Assembly: GCF_963668515.1 (NCBI RefSeq)
Contig: NZ_OY764864.1
Span: 124,001 to 188,000, forward strand
Direction of reading: 5' to 3'
DNA length: 64,000 bases
Source: an uncultured Ilyobacter sp.
GTDB lineage: Bacteria > Fusobacteriota > Fusobacteriia > Fusobacteriales > Fusobacteriaceae
Shown here: positions 36,392-45,719 of the stretch, piece after piece
How positions within the stretch are numbered: the first letter of the stretch is position 1
How the letters are laid out: the number at the start of each line of letters is the position of its first letter
Notes under the pieces: generated by a model
The model's input: the letters and a program-made list of their open reading frames with translations, nothing else
The model's database searches: none
Told to the model about the DNA's origin: nothing
Program-made: the position numbers and the translations under genes

Positions 36392-37288
36392 GTGAAAAAG
36401 AAAAAAGCCTATTCGATGATAGAGTTGATTATGGCGGTGGGCTCACTCTTGCTTGTTTTGGGGGTCTTTTCTGTGATAGTGAAAACCTACCTCTGGGAGT
36501 TCAGCGAGGGGACTCTGGGAGAGAGAAAATGGGCCGATGTGCAGACTTTTTTCACCTATGTGAGCAGAGATTTGGAGGAATTATCAGAGAGTCTGGAATC
36601 AGGAGAAACTCTGAAAATTAACTCCGATGGAACCATAGAGCTAAAAGCGTCAGATGGAACAGTAACTGACTCTGTTGTTTACTCGGTAGACGATAGTACA
36701 GGTAACATAAGCAGAGACGGAACTGTGATTGTAAAGGTGAACAACAGCTTTGAGATAGATGGATTGGGGTTAAAAGTATATGAAAACTCCCTCGACGTGA
36801 ACAGTATAAACTCCAATTGGGAGTATGAGAAGCTAGATGATCCTGTAGAGATAAGCTCTGAGACTACATCGAATTATTATGTAGAACCGGCAATAACACT
36901 GACAGACGGCAGTAAAATCAACGGGGGATACGCTCTTAGGTTTGATAATGTAACGGAGTCAGAGGAAACGGTTATATACGAGGAAACTTACACAGAGCAA
37001 GGTTTGGAAGACCTGGAAAATAATACCATAACTATAGATACTGCAAGCTGCAATGGGCAGACAAAAAATATTATTTTAACGGCTGAAGCATCAACAGGTA
37101 ATCTCAATAAACTTGAAAGCGTAAAATATAATGAAACTACGGTAGAAACTTCAGAAATTAATGATATAGCAACATATGATTTTGGAGAAAACGTGTTGGG
37201 GACTGAAATGAAGTTCGTATTCGAGATGGCCAATAACGGTCTTACAACAAAAGAAATTAAAATCACAGTTACTCTTAGTGAACCTTGA
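36392..37288 (+). CDS. Prepilin-like protein 2, PilW/GspJ-type with extra C-terminal module
   Basis: The 298-residue protein starts with GTG (36392) after GGAGGTG. The leader MKKKKA is followed by YSMIELIMAVGSLLLVLGVF, a classical N-methylation segment with Glu+5. Residues about 25-195 form the minor-pilin body. The last 90 or so residues (from about VIYEETYTEQGLEDLEN) look like a beta-rich add-on module ending KITVTLSEP. A similar ending (TVTVTLTP) closes the next gene's product. It probably acts with its neighbours in pilus initiation. Confidence 0.7.
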   Translation: MKKKKAYSMIELIMAVGSLLLVLGVFSVIVKTYLWEFSEGTLGERKWADVQTFFTYVSRDLEELSESLESGETLKINSDGTIELKASDGTVTDSVVYSVDDSTGNISRDGTVIVKVNNSFEIDGLGLKVYENSLDVNSINSNWEYEKLDDPVEISSETTSNYYVEPAITLTDGSKINGGYALRFDNVTESEETVIYEETYTEQGLEDLENNTITIDTASCNGQTKNIILTAEASTGNLNKLESVKYNETTVETSEINDIATYDFGENVLGTEMKFVFEMANNGLTTKEIKITVTLSEP

Positions 37289-37301
37289 TAGGGAGGGGGC
37301 G

Positions 37302-37808
37302 ATGAATAGAAAAGGATTTATACTGCCTTTAGTTTTACTCATACTTGCCCTAATGAGCGGGATAGCAGTGGTGCTAGGCAGGCTTTCTAGCGAGAAGACC
37401 CTGTCGCTGAAAAAGCAAGAGAGTTCTTATTATGCCAAGGAGATAACTGTAATCCTTGTTGCTGAAGAAACAACTGATGATTCTGGTGAAACTGACGATG
37501 GCGGTGGTGACACAGTTGAAGATTCTACACCTGTTGTTATAACTAAAAACGATGTAACGTTAAAAAATGGAAATGGAGCCCTCACCGTAATCAGTAGTGC
37601 TACTGAAGAATATAAGAATATAAAAGTTGTGGTAAGTGATGAAGGGGAAAATATAAGCAGTGTTTCTGCAAATTCTAAACAAATGACTTCAGAGGGCGCA
37701 TTAAATTACATTTATACTTTCACGGATACACAAAATTATCTCAATCTTGTAATTCGTGGCGGAGGGAAAAATAATGTTGTAACAGTAACAGTAACACTAA
37801 CTCCTTAA
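37302..37808 (+). CDS. Prepilin-like protein 3, PilX/GspK-like N-terminus
   Basis: The 168-residue protein begins MNRKGFILPLVLLILALMSGIAVVLG, a PilX/GspK-like N-terminal helix lacking the +5 Glu, as GspK-type initiators do. A short helix, a Gly/Asp/Thr-rich linker (about 60-80) and a beta-rich C-terminal domain follow. It is far shorter than GspK (about 300 residues), so its normal body seems replaced by the C-terminal module. ATG 37302 has GGGAGGGGG upstream; the earlier in-frame ATG 37278 lies inside the previous gene. Confidence 0.65.
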   Translation: MNRKGFILPLVLLILALMSGIAVVLGRLSSEKTLSLKKQESSYYAKEITVILVAEETTDDSGETDDGGGDTVEDSTPVVITKNDVTLKNGNGALTVISSATEEYKNIKVVVSDEGENISSVSANSKQMTSEGALNYIYTFTDTQNYLNLVIRGGGKNNVVTVTVTLTP

Positions 37809-37937
37809 AACCATATCTTAATTTTTATAATTTTTTTATGATGGATAACAATTGATGGTGATTTAATGATTTTCAATTGTAAAAGTATTTCAGGTTATTA
37901 AATAAAAAAAGATTATTCCACGTAACTGGAGGGGCAG

Positions 37938-39506
37938 ATGAAGAAAAGACTATCCATAGAGCTTACTGAAAATTCAATAGGATTTATACTAGGTGCCCAG
38001 GGAAAGAACGGGATAAGTATAGAGGATGCACACAGAGAGACCATCCCTTCTGGGCAGGAGGGGAATATAGATGCCTCTGTGGAAAAGATAAAAGAGATAA
38101 TAGAGTCCAAGGGATGGGCAAAGTACAAAAAAATCCTTCTGTGCAGAATGGACAGCATGGAACATGTGATGATAGAACTTCCCAATGTACCGGAAGAGGA
38201 GATGGGATCTATCCTCAGAAGAAAGCTGGAGAACCAAAAGCTGGTGGATGATGCTGACAAGATAGCCTACGGGGCTATAGGGGATTTTAGCCCGAAAATG
38301 CTGCAAGGTGTCTATGTGCAGGTTCTGACACAGGAGTTCTTGGAAAAAATATCTTCGCTGAAACTTCAAGGAATAGATTTCGAACCCTTTGCTGCAGACA
38401 GGAGCATGAGTAAATATGCAAATAAGAGGGAAAACAGTTTCTTCATAGATATACAGGAGACTCACACCATAGCGGCAATATATTTTAAGGACGAGCTGTC
38501 TCTATACAGAAAGATAAATGTGGGAAGAAAGGACTTTGTAAAAAGCATCTCTGAAGTATTGAATATAGGGGAGGAAAAAGCGGATAAATACCTCAGAGAA
38601 TACAGCTATGTAAGTAATATAAAAGCAACAGAGCTAATGGAAAGCGGTATAGACGTCGGGCCGCAGCTCAACATGGCCTGTGAATCCACCCTGGCTAAGA
38701 TCCTGAGAAAGGCCGTACAGTATATAGATTATTTTCAGTTTAAACACTCTGGTGAGCTTCTGAATACAGTCTATTTCTCAGGTGGAGAGTTAAAGACTGA
38801 GGATATAAGAGCTGCTCTGGAAAGAGAACTGTATATAGGGAATATTTATGACTATAATGTGAGATCTGGATTCTTGGAAAGTGATCTTACAAAGGACCTT
38901 TTGAGTGACAATAACTGGAACCTTTTGGCTGGAACGATGCAGAGTGAAGAGGGAATATACAGTCTGAAGAGTAAGCTTAGGCTTCCGTTTAAAATAAATA
39001 AAAACCCTATGTATATTTTTTTAGCGATAGTATTTGTGATATTCTGTGGTATAAGATTCGGATATTATAAGATACAGGAGTTGGAACAGACAAAACAGAT
39101 AAAGGGAATAGCTGAAAAAAACAGGGAACTTTCTGATTATATAAAAGAGACAGCTGTACTAGAGGAAAAGATAAAAAGTGTTAAGAGGGATAGGGCTTAT
39201 CTTTCTAAAAGGATAGGTAAAAATACAATTTTTAACAATTTTTTATATGAGATATCTGAAATCCTTCCAGAAGAGATATACTTAGAAGAGATAAAATATT
39301 CTGAAGATACAGTTCATCTAGAAGGAAAGGCAGTCTCAGATGATGAGTATGCAGAAGTTTATATAAATGAACTTTTGAGCAGTCTAGAGGATGTAACGGG
39401 CTCTGTAAGACTGCTAAAAACTATAAAATTTCAAAAAAATAACAGAATAAATGATTTTTCTATAGAGGTCAAACTCTCTGGCGGTGAAAAAAATGAAAAA
39501 AAATGA
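37938..39506 (+). CDS. PilM-PilN fusion, inner-membrane pilus/secretion platform protein
   Basis: The 522-residue protein joins an actin-like PilM/GspL-type domain (residues about 1-340: RLSIELTENSIGFIL, FIDIQETHTIAAIYF, VYFSGGEL) to a membrane helix (about 356-378, NPMYIFLAIVFVIFCG), a coiled coil and a PilN-like ferredoxin-fold domain (EILPEEIYLEEIKYSEDTVHLEG). This is the GspL arrangement, or a fusion of PilM with PilN. It anchors the assembly platform. GGAGGGG precedes the ATG; the 129-bp gap upstream has a small AT-rich hairpin and may hold a promoter. Confidence 0.75.
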   Translation: MKKRLSIELTENSIGFILGAQGKNGISIEDAHRETIPSGQEGNIDASVEKIKEIIESKGWAKYKKILLCRMDSMEHVMIELPNVPEEEMGSILRRKLENQKLVDDADKIAYGAIGDFSPKMLQGVYVQVLTQEFLEKISSLKLQGIDFEPFAADRSMSKYANKRENSFFIDIQETHTIAAIYFKDELSLYRKINVGRKDFVKSISEVLNIGEEKADKYLREYSYVSNIKATELMESGIDVGPQLNMACESTLAKILRKAVQYIDYFQFKHSGELLNTVYFSGGELKTEDIRAALERELYIGNIYDYNVRSGFLESDLTKDLLSDNNWNLLAGTMQSEEGIYSLKSKLRLPFKINKNPMYIFLAIVFVIFCGIRFGYYKIQELEQTKQIKGIAEKNRELSDYIKETAVLEEKIKSVKRDRAYLSKRIGKNTIFNNFLYEISEILPEEIYLEEIKYSEDTVHLEGKAVSDDEYAEVYINELLSSLEDVTGSVRLLKTIKFQKNNRINDFSIEVKLSGGEKNEKK

Positions 39507-40014
39507 GAAACAGGCATTGCTACTTCAACTGCTTGTATGCCTTACTTTTTATATACTTTTTCAAAATATTATAATGGTAAATTTGAAAAAAAGAGTTGAA
39601 ACCAACAAAAACACGATAATCCAGCAGAAACAGAAGTATGTGGAAGATGTAAATAAAATAAATTCACTTGAAAAAAGGTACAGAGAATATTACAGGATGA
39701 AATATCAAAGGGACTACATGCAGGCAAAGCTTGTAGGCAAGGGAGAGGAGAGATATCTTACTGAGGAGCTGACCGAGCTCAGTAAGAAAAATAATATAAA
39801 ACTTTCTAACATAAGCCTTACTGAAAACATGGGTGAAAATGATCATAAGTATATATTTAAGACTGAGTTCGAAACAGACTTTCTCATTCTGAAAAACTTT
39901 TTAGATGATATAGATAACCTGAAAAAAAACATAAACCTAGAAGATATGAGTATCTCAAGAGAAAACTTTAATTTGATTGTGAGGGCAACTTTTTCTATAT
40001 ATACAACAAACTGA
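39493..40014 (+). CDS. PilO/GspM-like platform protein
   Basis: The protein has about 173 residues: a short cytoplasmic tail, one membrane helix (LLLQLLVCLTFYILFQNIIMV), a coiled coil, and a small periplasmic domain (NIKLSNISLTENMGEND...YIFKTEFETDF) of PilO shape. It overlaps the previous gene by 14 bp. It should pair with the PilN-like part of the upstream fusion. ATG 39493 was chosen; GTG 39484 is also in frame. Confidence 0.65.
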   Translation: MKKNEKQALLLQLLVCLTFYILFQNIIMVNLKKRVETNKNTIIQQKQKYVEDVNKINSLEKRYREYYRMKYQRDYMQAKLVGKGEERYLTEELTELSKKNNIKLSNISLTENMGENDHKYIFKTEFETDFLILKNFLDDIDNLKKNINLEDMSISRENFNLIVRATFSIYTTN

Positions 40015-40037
40015 TATCTGTAAATAAGGGGCTTTTT

Positions 40038-40511
40038 ATGAGGATAAAACTTGATTTTCAAAATCTAAAAACCAAAGCAAAGGGAATTCGTAAGATACAT
40101 GTTATAATTGCAGGAACAATGATATTTATTCTTATGGGCGTTTATCTGAAATTTTCTAATAAAGATAATTTTAACATGCTTATGGAGATAGACCCCAAAC
40201 ATGATTTTTCTGAGGACAAGATAAAAGATGAAGAGTGGAAGAAATTTCAAAGGAGTATAGAGGCTGAAAATAATGAAAAAAAAGGGCTTGTGAGAAATAT
40301 ATTTCATTCCTATGGCCAGGGAGAAAACGGTAAACCTGAGTTGACCGGGATTATCCTCGGGAAAAGAAAGAGTGCAACTTTTTCAGACGGTCAGATTTTA
40401 CAGGAGGGGGATAGTTTTAATAGTCTTGTTGTGAAGTCTATAAACCGCAGAGAAGTCGTATTGGTAGATAAGAAAGGTGAAAAAAAAGTACTTGAACTTT
40501 GGAGGCAATAA
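40038..40511 (+). CDS. PilP/GspC-like periplasmic linker protein
   Basis: The 157-residue protein has one membrane helix near residue 22-42 (HVIIAGTMIFILMGVYL), a charged linker, and a C-terminal HR-like beta domain (LTGIILGKRKSATFSDGQILQEGDSF...VVKSINRREVVLVDKKGEKKVLEL), the fold shared by PilP and GspC. It should link the inner platform to the secretin, whose gene starts 4 bp later. Confidence 0.65.
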   Translation: MRIKLDFQNLKTKAKGIRKIHVIIAGTMIFILMGVYLKFSNKDNFNMLMEIDPKHDFSEDKIKDEEWKKFQRSIEAENNEKKGLVRNIFHSYGQGENGKPELTGIILGKRKSATFSDGQILQEGDSFNSLVVKSINRREVVLVDKKGEKKVLELWRQ

Positions 40512-40514
40512 AAT

Positions 40515-42179
40515 ATGGGGAAGACGATAAAAAAAGGGGCACAACTTATAACGGCTTTTTCAATGCTTGGATCAACAATTTTTGGGGCAGGGTACAACGG
40601 AGAGACTATAGCCCCCGATCAAAAAGTTACAGTAGACTATAATAAAGCTGATCTGGTAAATGTTTTGAGAACGCTTTCTTTCAGCAACGACCTAAACATA
40701 GTAATAAGTGACAGGATATCTGGGACAGTGACTATGAGTGTAAAGGATGCTCAGCTTGACGACCTACTAGAAGCTATACTTAGATCCAACGGATATACTT
40801 ATGTGCAGAGTGGAAATCTGGTGGAGATAATGAGTTTAGAAGATGCAAAAACAATACAGGAATCAGAACGATCGGTGTCAAAAGTATTTTCACTTAAGAA
40901 AATAGACGCTTCTGAAGTGGCTGAAGATGTGAAACTTTTTCTAAAAGATGGGGATACTTCTGTGGTGAATGCAGAAACCAATTCTATCACCGTAAGGGCT
41001 AAAAAATCAGAACTTATAAGTGTAAAAAACTTTTTAGATGAGCGTGACGGAATAAAAAAAGAGGATGTCCAAAAAAATGTAGAACTTATAAGAGTGAAGC
41101 ATATGACTCCTCAAAAGGCCTATGAAATATTGGGAGAGATAGGTTACAAGATAGCAGGAGATATAAAATACAGTGAATCCCTGGGAGGACTTATTGTAAT
41201 CGCATCAAGTGAAGAGGCTGACACACTAAAAAACATTATGGATAAGATAGATGTCCCTGAACTGCAGGTAGTTATTGAGGCCAGGATTTTGGAGGTACAG
41301 GAAGGAACTGGAAGAGACTGGGGAATGAGCTGGGGATATAATTCTAACAATCTGACAGAGGCTGACACCAGCGATGGAAGCGGAGGCTATCTATCTGGAA
41401 CAGATAGCTACTATGACGCTTCTAGCCTGTCTGACGGAATAACTCTGGGTCTAGGCCTTCTAGGAAGTGACCAGTTTAGTGCAGTATACAGAAATGTGCT
41501 AGAGGACAGTTCTACAGAGATACTGGCCAAACCTGTAATAACAACCCTAAATGGAAAAAAAGCAACAATAGAACTAACTGAAGAGGTACCTTATAAAGAG
41601 CTAGAATATGTAAGTGACAGCGGAGATGCCACATCTACAAGTTATGAGTTTAAAGATGTGGGGATTACCCTAGAGGTAACGCCGGTAATAACAGATGATG
41701 GAATGATAAAAATAGAGGTTACACCTGAAATAAGTGAGGTAACAGGGTATACTGATGACGGGGTTCCCTTTGTTTCATCGAGAAAAGTAGAAACTAATGT
41801 AATCGTAAGAAATGGTCAGACTCTCGCCATAGGTGGTCTCATAAAGGATACAAAGTCAACGACTAGTACCGAGGACCCATATTTGAGTAAGATACCCATA
41901 TTAGGCTATTTTTTCAAGAGTTCTAACAATGAAAAATCAAAGACCAACCTCATGATCTTTATAACTCCAAAGATAATAATGAGCAGAGATATGTCACAAA
42001 GATTTAACTTGGTCAAGGGAGCTAGCGGGAATGTCCTTAAAACAATAAAAAAATCTGAAACTGAGGTTAGGAAGTATACCACAAAAGTAAAAGATGATGG
42101 AGATACTCGGGAAACTATATATGAAAAAGAAGTAACAGGTATAGATAAGATACAGCAAAAGCTCAATGAGAGTAATTAA
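40515..42179 (+). CDS. Secretin (PilQ/GspD family)
   Basis: The 554-residue protein has a signal-like N-terminus, an N0/STN domain (VDYNKADLVNVLRTLSFSNDLNIVI), N1-type repeats (VELIRVKHMTPQKAYEILG), and a C-terminal secretin domain (AKPVITTLNGKKATIEL; VGITLEVTPVITDDGMIKIEV; PILGYFFKSS; LMIFITPKII). It forms the outer-membrane pore through which the pilus or pseudopilus works. An extra 60 residues after the secretin domain are charged and may bind a pilotin. No lipobox is visible. The assembly ATPase, PilC/GspF and prepilin peptidase are not encoded in this window. Confidence 0.9.
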   Translation: MGKTIKKGAQLITAFSMLGSTIFGAGYNGETIAPDQKVTVDYNKADLVNVLRTLSFSNDLNIVISDRISGTVTMSVKDAQLDDLLEAILRSNGYTYVQSGNLVEIMSLEDAKTIQESERSVSKVFSLKKIDASEVAEDVKLFLKDGDTSVVNAETNSITVRAKKSELISVKNFLDERDGIKKEDVQKNVELIRVKHMTPQKAYEILGEIGYKIAGDIKYSESLGGLIVIASSEEADTLKNIMDKIDVPELQVVIEARILEVQEGTGRDWGMSWGYNSNNLTEADTSDGSGGYLSGTDSYYDASSLSDGITLGLGLLGSDQFSAVYRNVLEDSSTEILAKPVITTLNGKKATIELTEEVPYKELEYVSDSGDATSTSYEFKDVGITLEVTPVITDDGMIKIEVTPEISEVTGYTDDGVPFVSSRKVETNVIVRNGQTLAIGGLIKDTKSTTSTEDPYLSKIPILGYFFKSSNNEKSKTNLMIFITPKIIMSRDMSQRFNLVKGASGNVLKTIKKSETEVRKYTTKVKDDGDTRETIYEKEVTGIDKIQQKLNESN

Positions 42180-42211
42180 TCAAAAATCTTTAAAAAACCG
42201 AAGGTGATGAC

Positions 42212-43942
42212 ATGAGATTTGTATATCTATTTTTTATAATGATATCAATATTATCCTACGGAGAAACTGATGGGAGATATGAACTTCGAAGGTCAAAGGA
42301 GCTGACTATGTTTTTTCCAAAGGCAGATTCTGAGTACATAGATTACCTTTCGGAAAAAAAAGATGCTGCAGCTTATTTTGAACTAGCTGTTATTTATTTA
42401 AAAGAGGGCTCAAAATCCAAATCCAAAGATTATCTGAACTTATACCTGAAGGAAGAAAATGACCCCAGGAAACTTTTGGAATATTATAATATAGATAAAA
42501 GTTATAAAAAAATAGAGGAGAATCTAGACCGAATCATTTTTGCTGCAGATGAAGCAGAATCACTCCAATATAAAAAGAGGATATACAGGGAGATAGAGAA
42601 TAAAAAACTTCCCATTTCAAAAGAAAAATATAAGGTAGATAAAATCCAGGAGTTTTTGTCTTATCTAGGGGAAGAAGAGAAACAGAGAAAATTTTTTAAC
42701 TCCAACAAATGGACAAAGGGCGATATAAGAAAAATACTAGATGAGTTGAAAAAATATGAACTAAAGGAGAAAACTCCCTCTAAAAAATTATTTGATATGT
42801 TTGCAACAAAAAAAGATAGACTGGAAAACAGATATCATAATATAAAAAATATAGAGGATACCGAGAGTTACTTTGATTATTTTGACTTTGCCAAAAGTGA
42901 GGATATCGGTGTGGAACTGAAGACTCCTTCAGAAAAACTGCTGTACCTGAAATATGAGAAAAATATAGATGGCTACAAAGAGGCAAAAGAAGGATTTATA
43001 AAAGAATATTTAGAGAAAAAAAATAACCGAGCCCTCTATACCCTATGGACAGTAACAGAAGATAATAATATTATCCAGTATCTAAAGACCCAGAGTGAGG
43101 AGTACCACCACCTTTACCTAAAAGAACTTTTGAAAAAAAATAAAATTTCACTTTTTTACTCAGAAGGTGAAAAATTCCTGTATCTTTATCCCAAAAGCTT
43201 TTACAAAGATGAAATCCTAGAACAACTTTTCTCGATAGCAAGTGAATCACAAAAATCAGAGCTTGTAAAAAAATATGCTGGGGTGGTAGATAGCAGAATT
43301 TTGGACAGAGAAAGAATAAAGATGGCTGATGGACTTATAAAAATAGAGTTAATGGAAAAGGAGATATTGAAAGGCAGCAGTGACTATACAGAGGAATTTA
43401 TTGAAGAATTAGAGTCGCTGTACACAGACAAGGAAGTGGCAGAAAAACTAAAAAGTATGGAAAACAGAGAACCCTATGCAGTTTATTTAATGCAAAATGA
43501 TCTAGTTGTTCCAGTTGAGTATAGGGGGGCTGCCGCAAGATACCTCTATACAGTAGTGGAGTTAGACGCCCTCTATGCCTACAGAAAATATATTGGAAAA
43601 TCTGAACTAAAAGAGCTTTCTAAAAGTTCTCCCAGATACAAAGAGGAGTATGCCCAAAGGTGTCCTTTAGAAGATGAAAATATAGACAGTTCTAAGGAGA
43701 TCTATATCTACTTCTCAGAAAATCCAATTCTCAAAGAATCAAGGGTGAAAGAGATGGAAAGCAAAAAAATAATGGAGCCCCATGAGATGTACTACGCAGC
43801 TTTGTATTACAAGCAAAAAAAAGACTATGTAAAAAGCTACAGGCTGAGTAATCTTTTAAATCAAAGGTATAGTTTCTCAGAAAAGATAGTAAAACTACAC
43901 AGGGACAATATTCAAAGATTAAAAAAAAACAGTTTAAACTAA
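42212..43942 (+). CDS. Exported alpha-helical (TPR-like) protein, function unknown
   Basis: The 576-residue protein has a signal peptide (MRFVYLFFIMISILSYG) and is otherwise Lys/Glu/Tyr-rich and helical, with repeat-like helix pairs (AAYFELAVIYLKEGSKSKSKDYL near the start; MYYAALYYKQKKDYVKSYRLSNLL near the end) that resemble tetratricopeptide repeats. I do not recognise a family. It starts 33 bp after the secretin, so it may be a periplasmic accessory of the pilus/secretion machine. Its last codons (SLN, stop) lie inside the palindrome at 43930-43976. Confidence 0.6.
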   Translation: MRFVYLFFIMISILSYGETDGRYELRRSKELTMFFPKADSEYIDYLSEKKDAAAYFELAVIYLKEGSKSKSKDYLNLYLKEENDPRKLLEYYNIDKSYKKIEENLDRIIFAADEAESLQYKKRIYREIENKKLPISKEKYKVDKIQEFLSYLGEEEKQRKFFNSNKWTKGDIRKILDELKKYELKEKTPSKKLFDMFATKKDRLENRYHNIKNIEDTESYFDYFDFAKSEDIGVELKTPSEKLLYLKYEKNIDGYKEAKEGFIKEYLEKKNNRALYTLWTVTEDNNIIQYLKTQSEEYHHLYLKELLKKNKISLFYSEGEKFLYLYPKSFYKDEILEQLFSIASESQKSELVKKYAGVVDSRILDRERIKMADGLIKIELMEKEILKGSSDYTEEFIEELESLYTDKEVAEKLKSMENREPYAVYLMQNDLVVPVEYRGAAARYLYTVVELDALYAYRKYIGKSELKELSKSSPRYKEEYAQRCPLEDENIDSSKEIYIYFSENPILKESRVKEMESKKIMEPHEMYYAALYYKQKKDYVKSYRLSNLLNQRYSFSEKIVKLHRDNIQRLKKNSLN

Positions 43943-43976
43943 AAGGATGGCTCAGCCATCCTTTTAGTTTAAACTG
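43930..43976. terminator. 47-bp perfect palindrome, bidirectional terminator spanning two stop codons
   Basis: Arms of 23 nt (starting CAGTTTAAACTAAAAGG at 43930) are perfect complements around the single base 43953. The palindrome covers the stop codons of both converging genes, and both reading frames end with the same codons AGT TTA AAC TAA (Ser-Leu-Asn-stop). The A/T-rich stem flanks supply a T-run in each direction. It probably terminates both transcripts. Confidence 0.85.
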
Positions 43977-45526
43977 ATCTTGTAAACAGCTCTCTCTTTA
44001 TCAAGAGAGATTTTTTTTTTTTGACTTTTGTGAGTGAGGTTTATCTCAAAAGAGGAAGTGTTATAGGAGATTATGCCGTTTGAATCTGAGGATACTTTCT
44101 TGCCATCAAGGGTAAAGATGGAATTTTTTATAGGTGCATCAGAAGCGTCTGTGATCTCTAGAATCACCTGTCTAGACCCGCGATTCATTATTATATTAAA
44201 ATTACTTATTTCTTCTTTTAAAGTCATCTCAGAAGATTCATAAGGTTTAAAATCTGGGATCTTTACAGAGACCTTGAAGGTAGCTGTAGCTGGGATGTCT
44301 AAAAATTCAAAATATCCATTTTCTCCTGAAAGGGTAGAGGCAATTCTTTTCCCTCTAGGAGTTATGAGATCAATTTTTTCAGCTTTGATAGGCCTTACAC
44401 CATCAGAGAGAATCCCGCTTATTTTATAAAGTTTTCTCTTTAACTGGATTTCCAAGTTTGAAATGGTGGAAAATTTTTCCACTCTCCTAACTAAACCGTG
44501 GGAGAAGAATCCATTTTTATATACCCTTATCATTACGAGTCCGGGATTAGCCGTTCCTATAAATCTGCCAAAGTTGTCGGTGAATGATTTTTTTTCTATA
44601 GTTCCGCTTTTTATTACTATCTCTGCATCAGCCACAGGTGAATTTTTGTCGTCTATTATACGGCCCTCTATAAAACTAGGAGCCTCCTCTAGCTCTAAGT
44701 TCAGGATGAACTTTTTATCCTCATCGGTGAAATCATAGATAAGCTGATTTTCCTCTTTGAGAAAATATCCGAATTTTTTGATGGAAAGCTTGTATTTTTT
44801 AGAGGGTATATTACCGGAAAACTTACCTGAAAAATCACTTGTAAGGGTATAGCTGTTGTTTTTTACATCGGTAAAGATGATATCTGCTCCCCCGAGATAC
44901 ATATCACCGATTCTGAGAACTCCCTCGACGGATACCTCTATAGGTTTTACAAAAAAGTTTAGATATTCACCGTATCTTTCATTTATGGGGAATCTCTGGA
45001 CTCTAACCAGAGTTTTATCTAGCTCTTTTACAACGATATCATACTGTCCGAAATCAAGGTTTATTCTTTTTAACAGTGAATCTGAATTGACGGTTTTTAC
45101 CAGCTCTCCCTCCTTGTAAAAAAAAATAGAGATGTCGTTTAGTATGTGGGGTGTATCTGGAGGTTCCTTATGGAAATATATCTGGTTTTTATTGCTTTTT
45201 CTAACAGAGATAAAAAAATCGGCTGATTTTTTAGGGAGGTCAATATTATAACTTTGATATTCCCGTGAGATGGAGATAACCCTTTCAACTGGGAAGTAGG
45301 ACGGAGAAAAAAACTGAAATTTGTAGTTTCCAGGTTTCAAATCTAAAAGAGCCCTCCCCTCGCTGAAGTTGACTCCGTTTTTTGACTGATCTGACATATC
45401 TGTGAATTCTATATATCCTCTGGGGGTATTGAAATAAAAAGATGCAGTTCCATCCCTTTTGTCCTCTGCCCAAAGAATTGTTGAAAAAAGGAAAATAAAT
45501 ATTATTGCGAAAACTTTTTTTAGCAC
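43964..45526 (-). CDS. Exported protein with carboxypeptidase-regulatory-like repeats
   Basis: The 520-residue protein has a signal peptide (LKKVFAIIFIFLFSTILWA) and a chain of beta-sandwich modules of the carboxypeptidase regulatory-like type: repeated phrases such as G-R-I-I-D-D-K-N-S-P-V-A-D-A-E, D-N-F-G-R-F-I-G, and SGENGYFEFLDIPATATFKVSVK. It is probably periplasmic or surface-located and structural or adhesive. It converges on the TPR-like gene and shares the terminator palindrome. The upstream AACCCTCCTCGG complement gives a good ribosome site before ATG 45526. Confidence 0.65.
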   Translation of the reverse strand: MLKKVFAIIFIFLFSTILWAEDKRDGTASFYFNTPRGYIEFTDMSDQSKNGVNFSEGRALLDLKPGNYKFQFFSPSYFPVERVISISREYQSYNIDLPKKSADFFISVRKSNKNQIYFHKEPPDTPHILNDISIFFYKEGELVKTVNSDSLLKRINLDFGQYDIVVKELDKTLVRVQRFPINERYGEYLNFFVKPIEVSVEGVLRIGDMYLGGADIIFTDVKNNSYTLTSDFSGKFSGNIPSKKYKLSIKKFGYFLKEENQLIYDFTDEDKKFILNLELEEAPSFIEGRIIDDKNSPVADAEIVIKSGTIEKKSFTDNFGRFIGTANPGLVMIRVYKNGFFSHGLVRRVEKFSTISNLEIQLKRKLYKISGILSDGVRPIKAEKIDLITPRGKRIASTLSGENGYFEFLDIPATATFKVSVKIPDFKPYESSEMTLKEEISNFNIIMNRGSRQVILEITDASDAPIKNSIFTLDGKKVSSDSNGIISYNTSSFEINLTHKSQKKKISLDKERAVYKISLN

Positions 45527-45637
45527 AATAACCCTCCTCGGAGCTTATGGTAAAAGATTTTTTTAGAAAAACTTAAAAAATTAACCTACTTAATTTATAA
45601 CATTTTTTTCATTAGCAATCAAGAAATGTAACTTCTT

Positions 45638-45664
45638 TTGAAAAAACATTGTATGTGATATAAT
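45638..45664 (+). promoter_or_regulatory. Promoter for the YueI-like gene and murA
   Basis: TTGAAA (45638-45643) and a consensus TATAAT (45659-45664) with a short 15-bp spacing, about 55 bp before ATG 45720. Confidence 0.5.
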
Positions 45665-45719
45665 TAGCTGTAAATGGATAATTATATTTGAACTTATTCT
45701 TATAGGCAGGTGAATGTAT

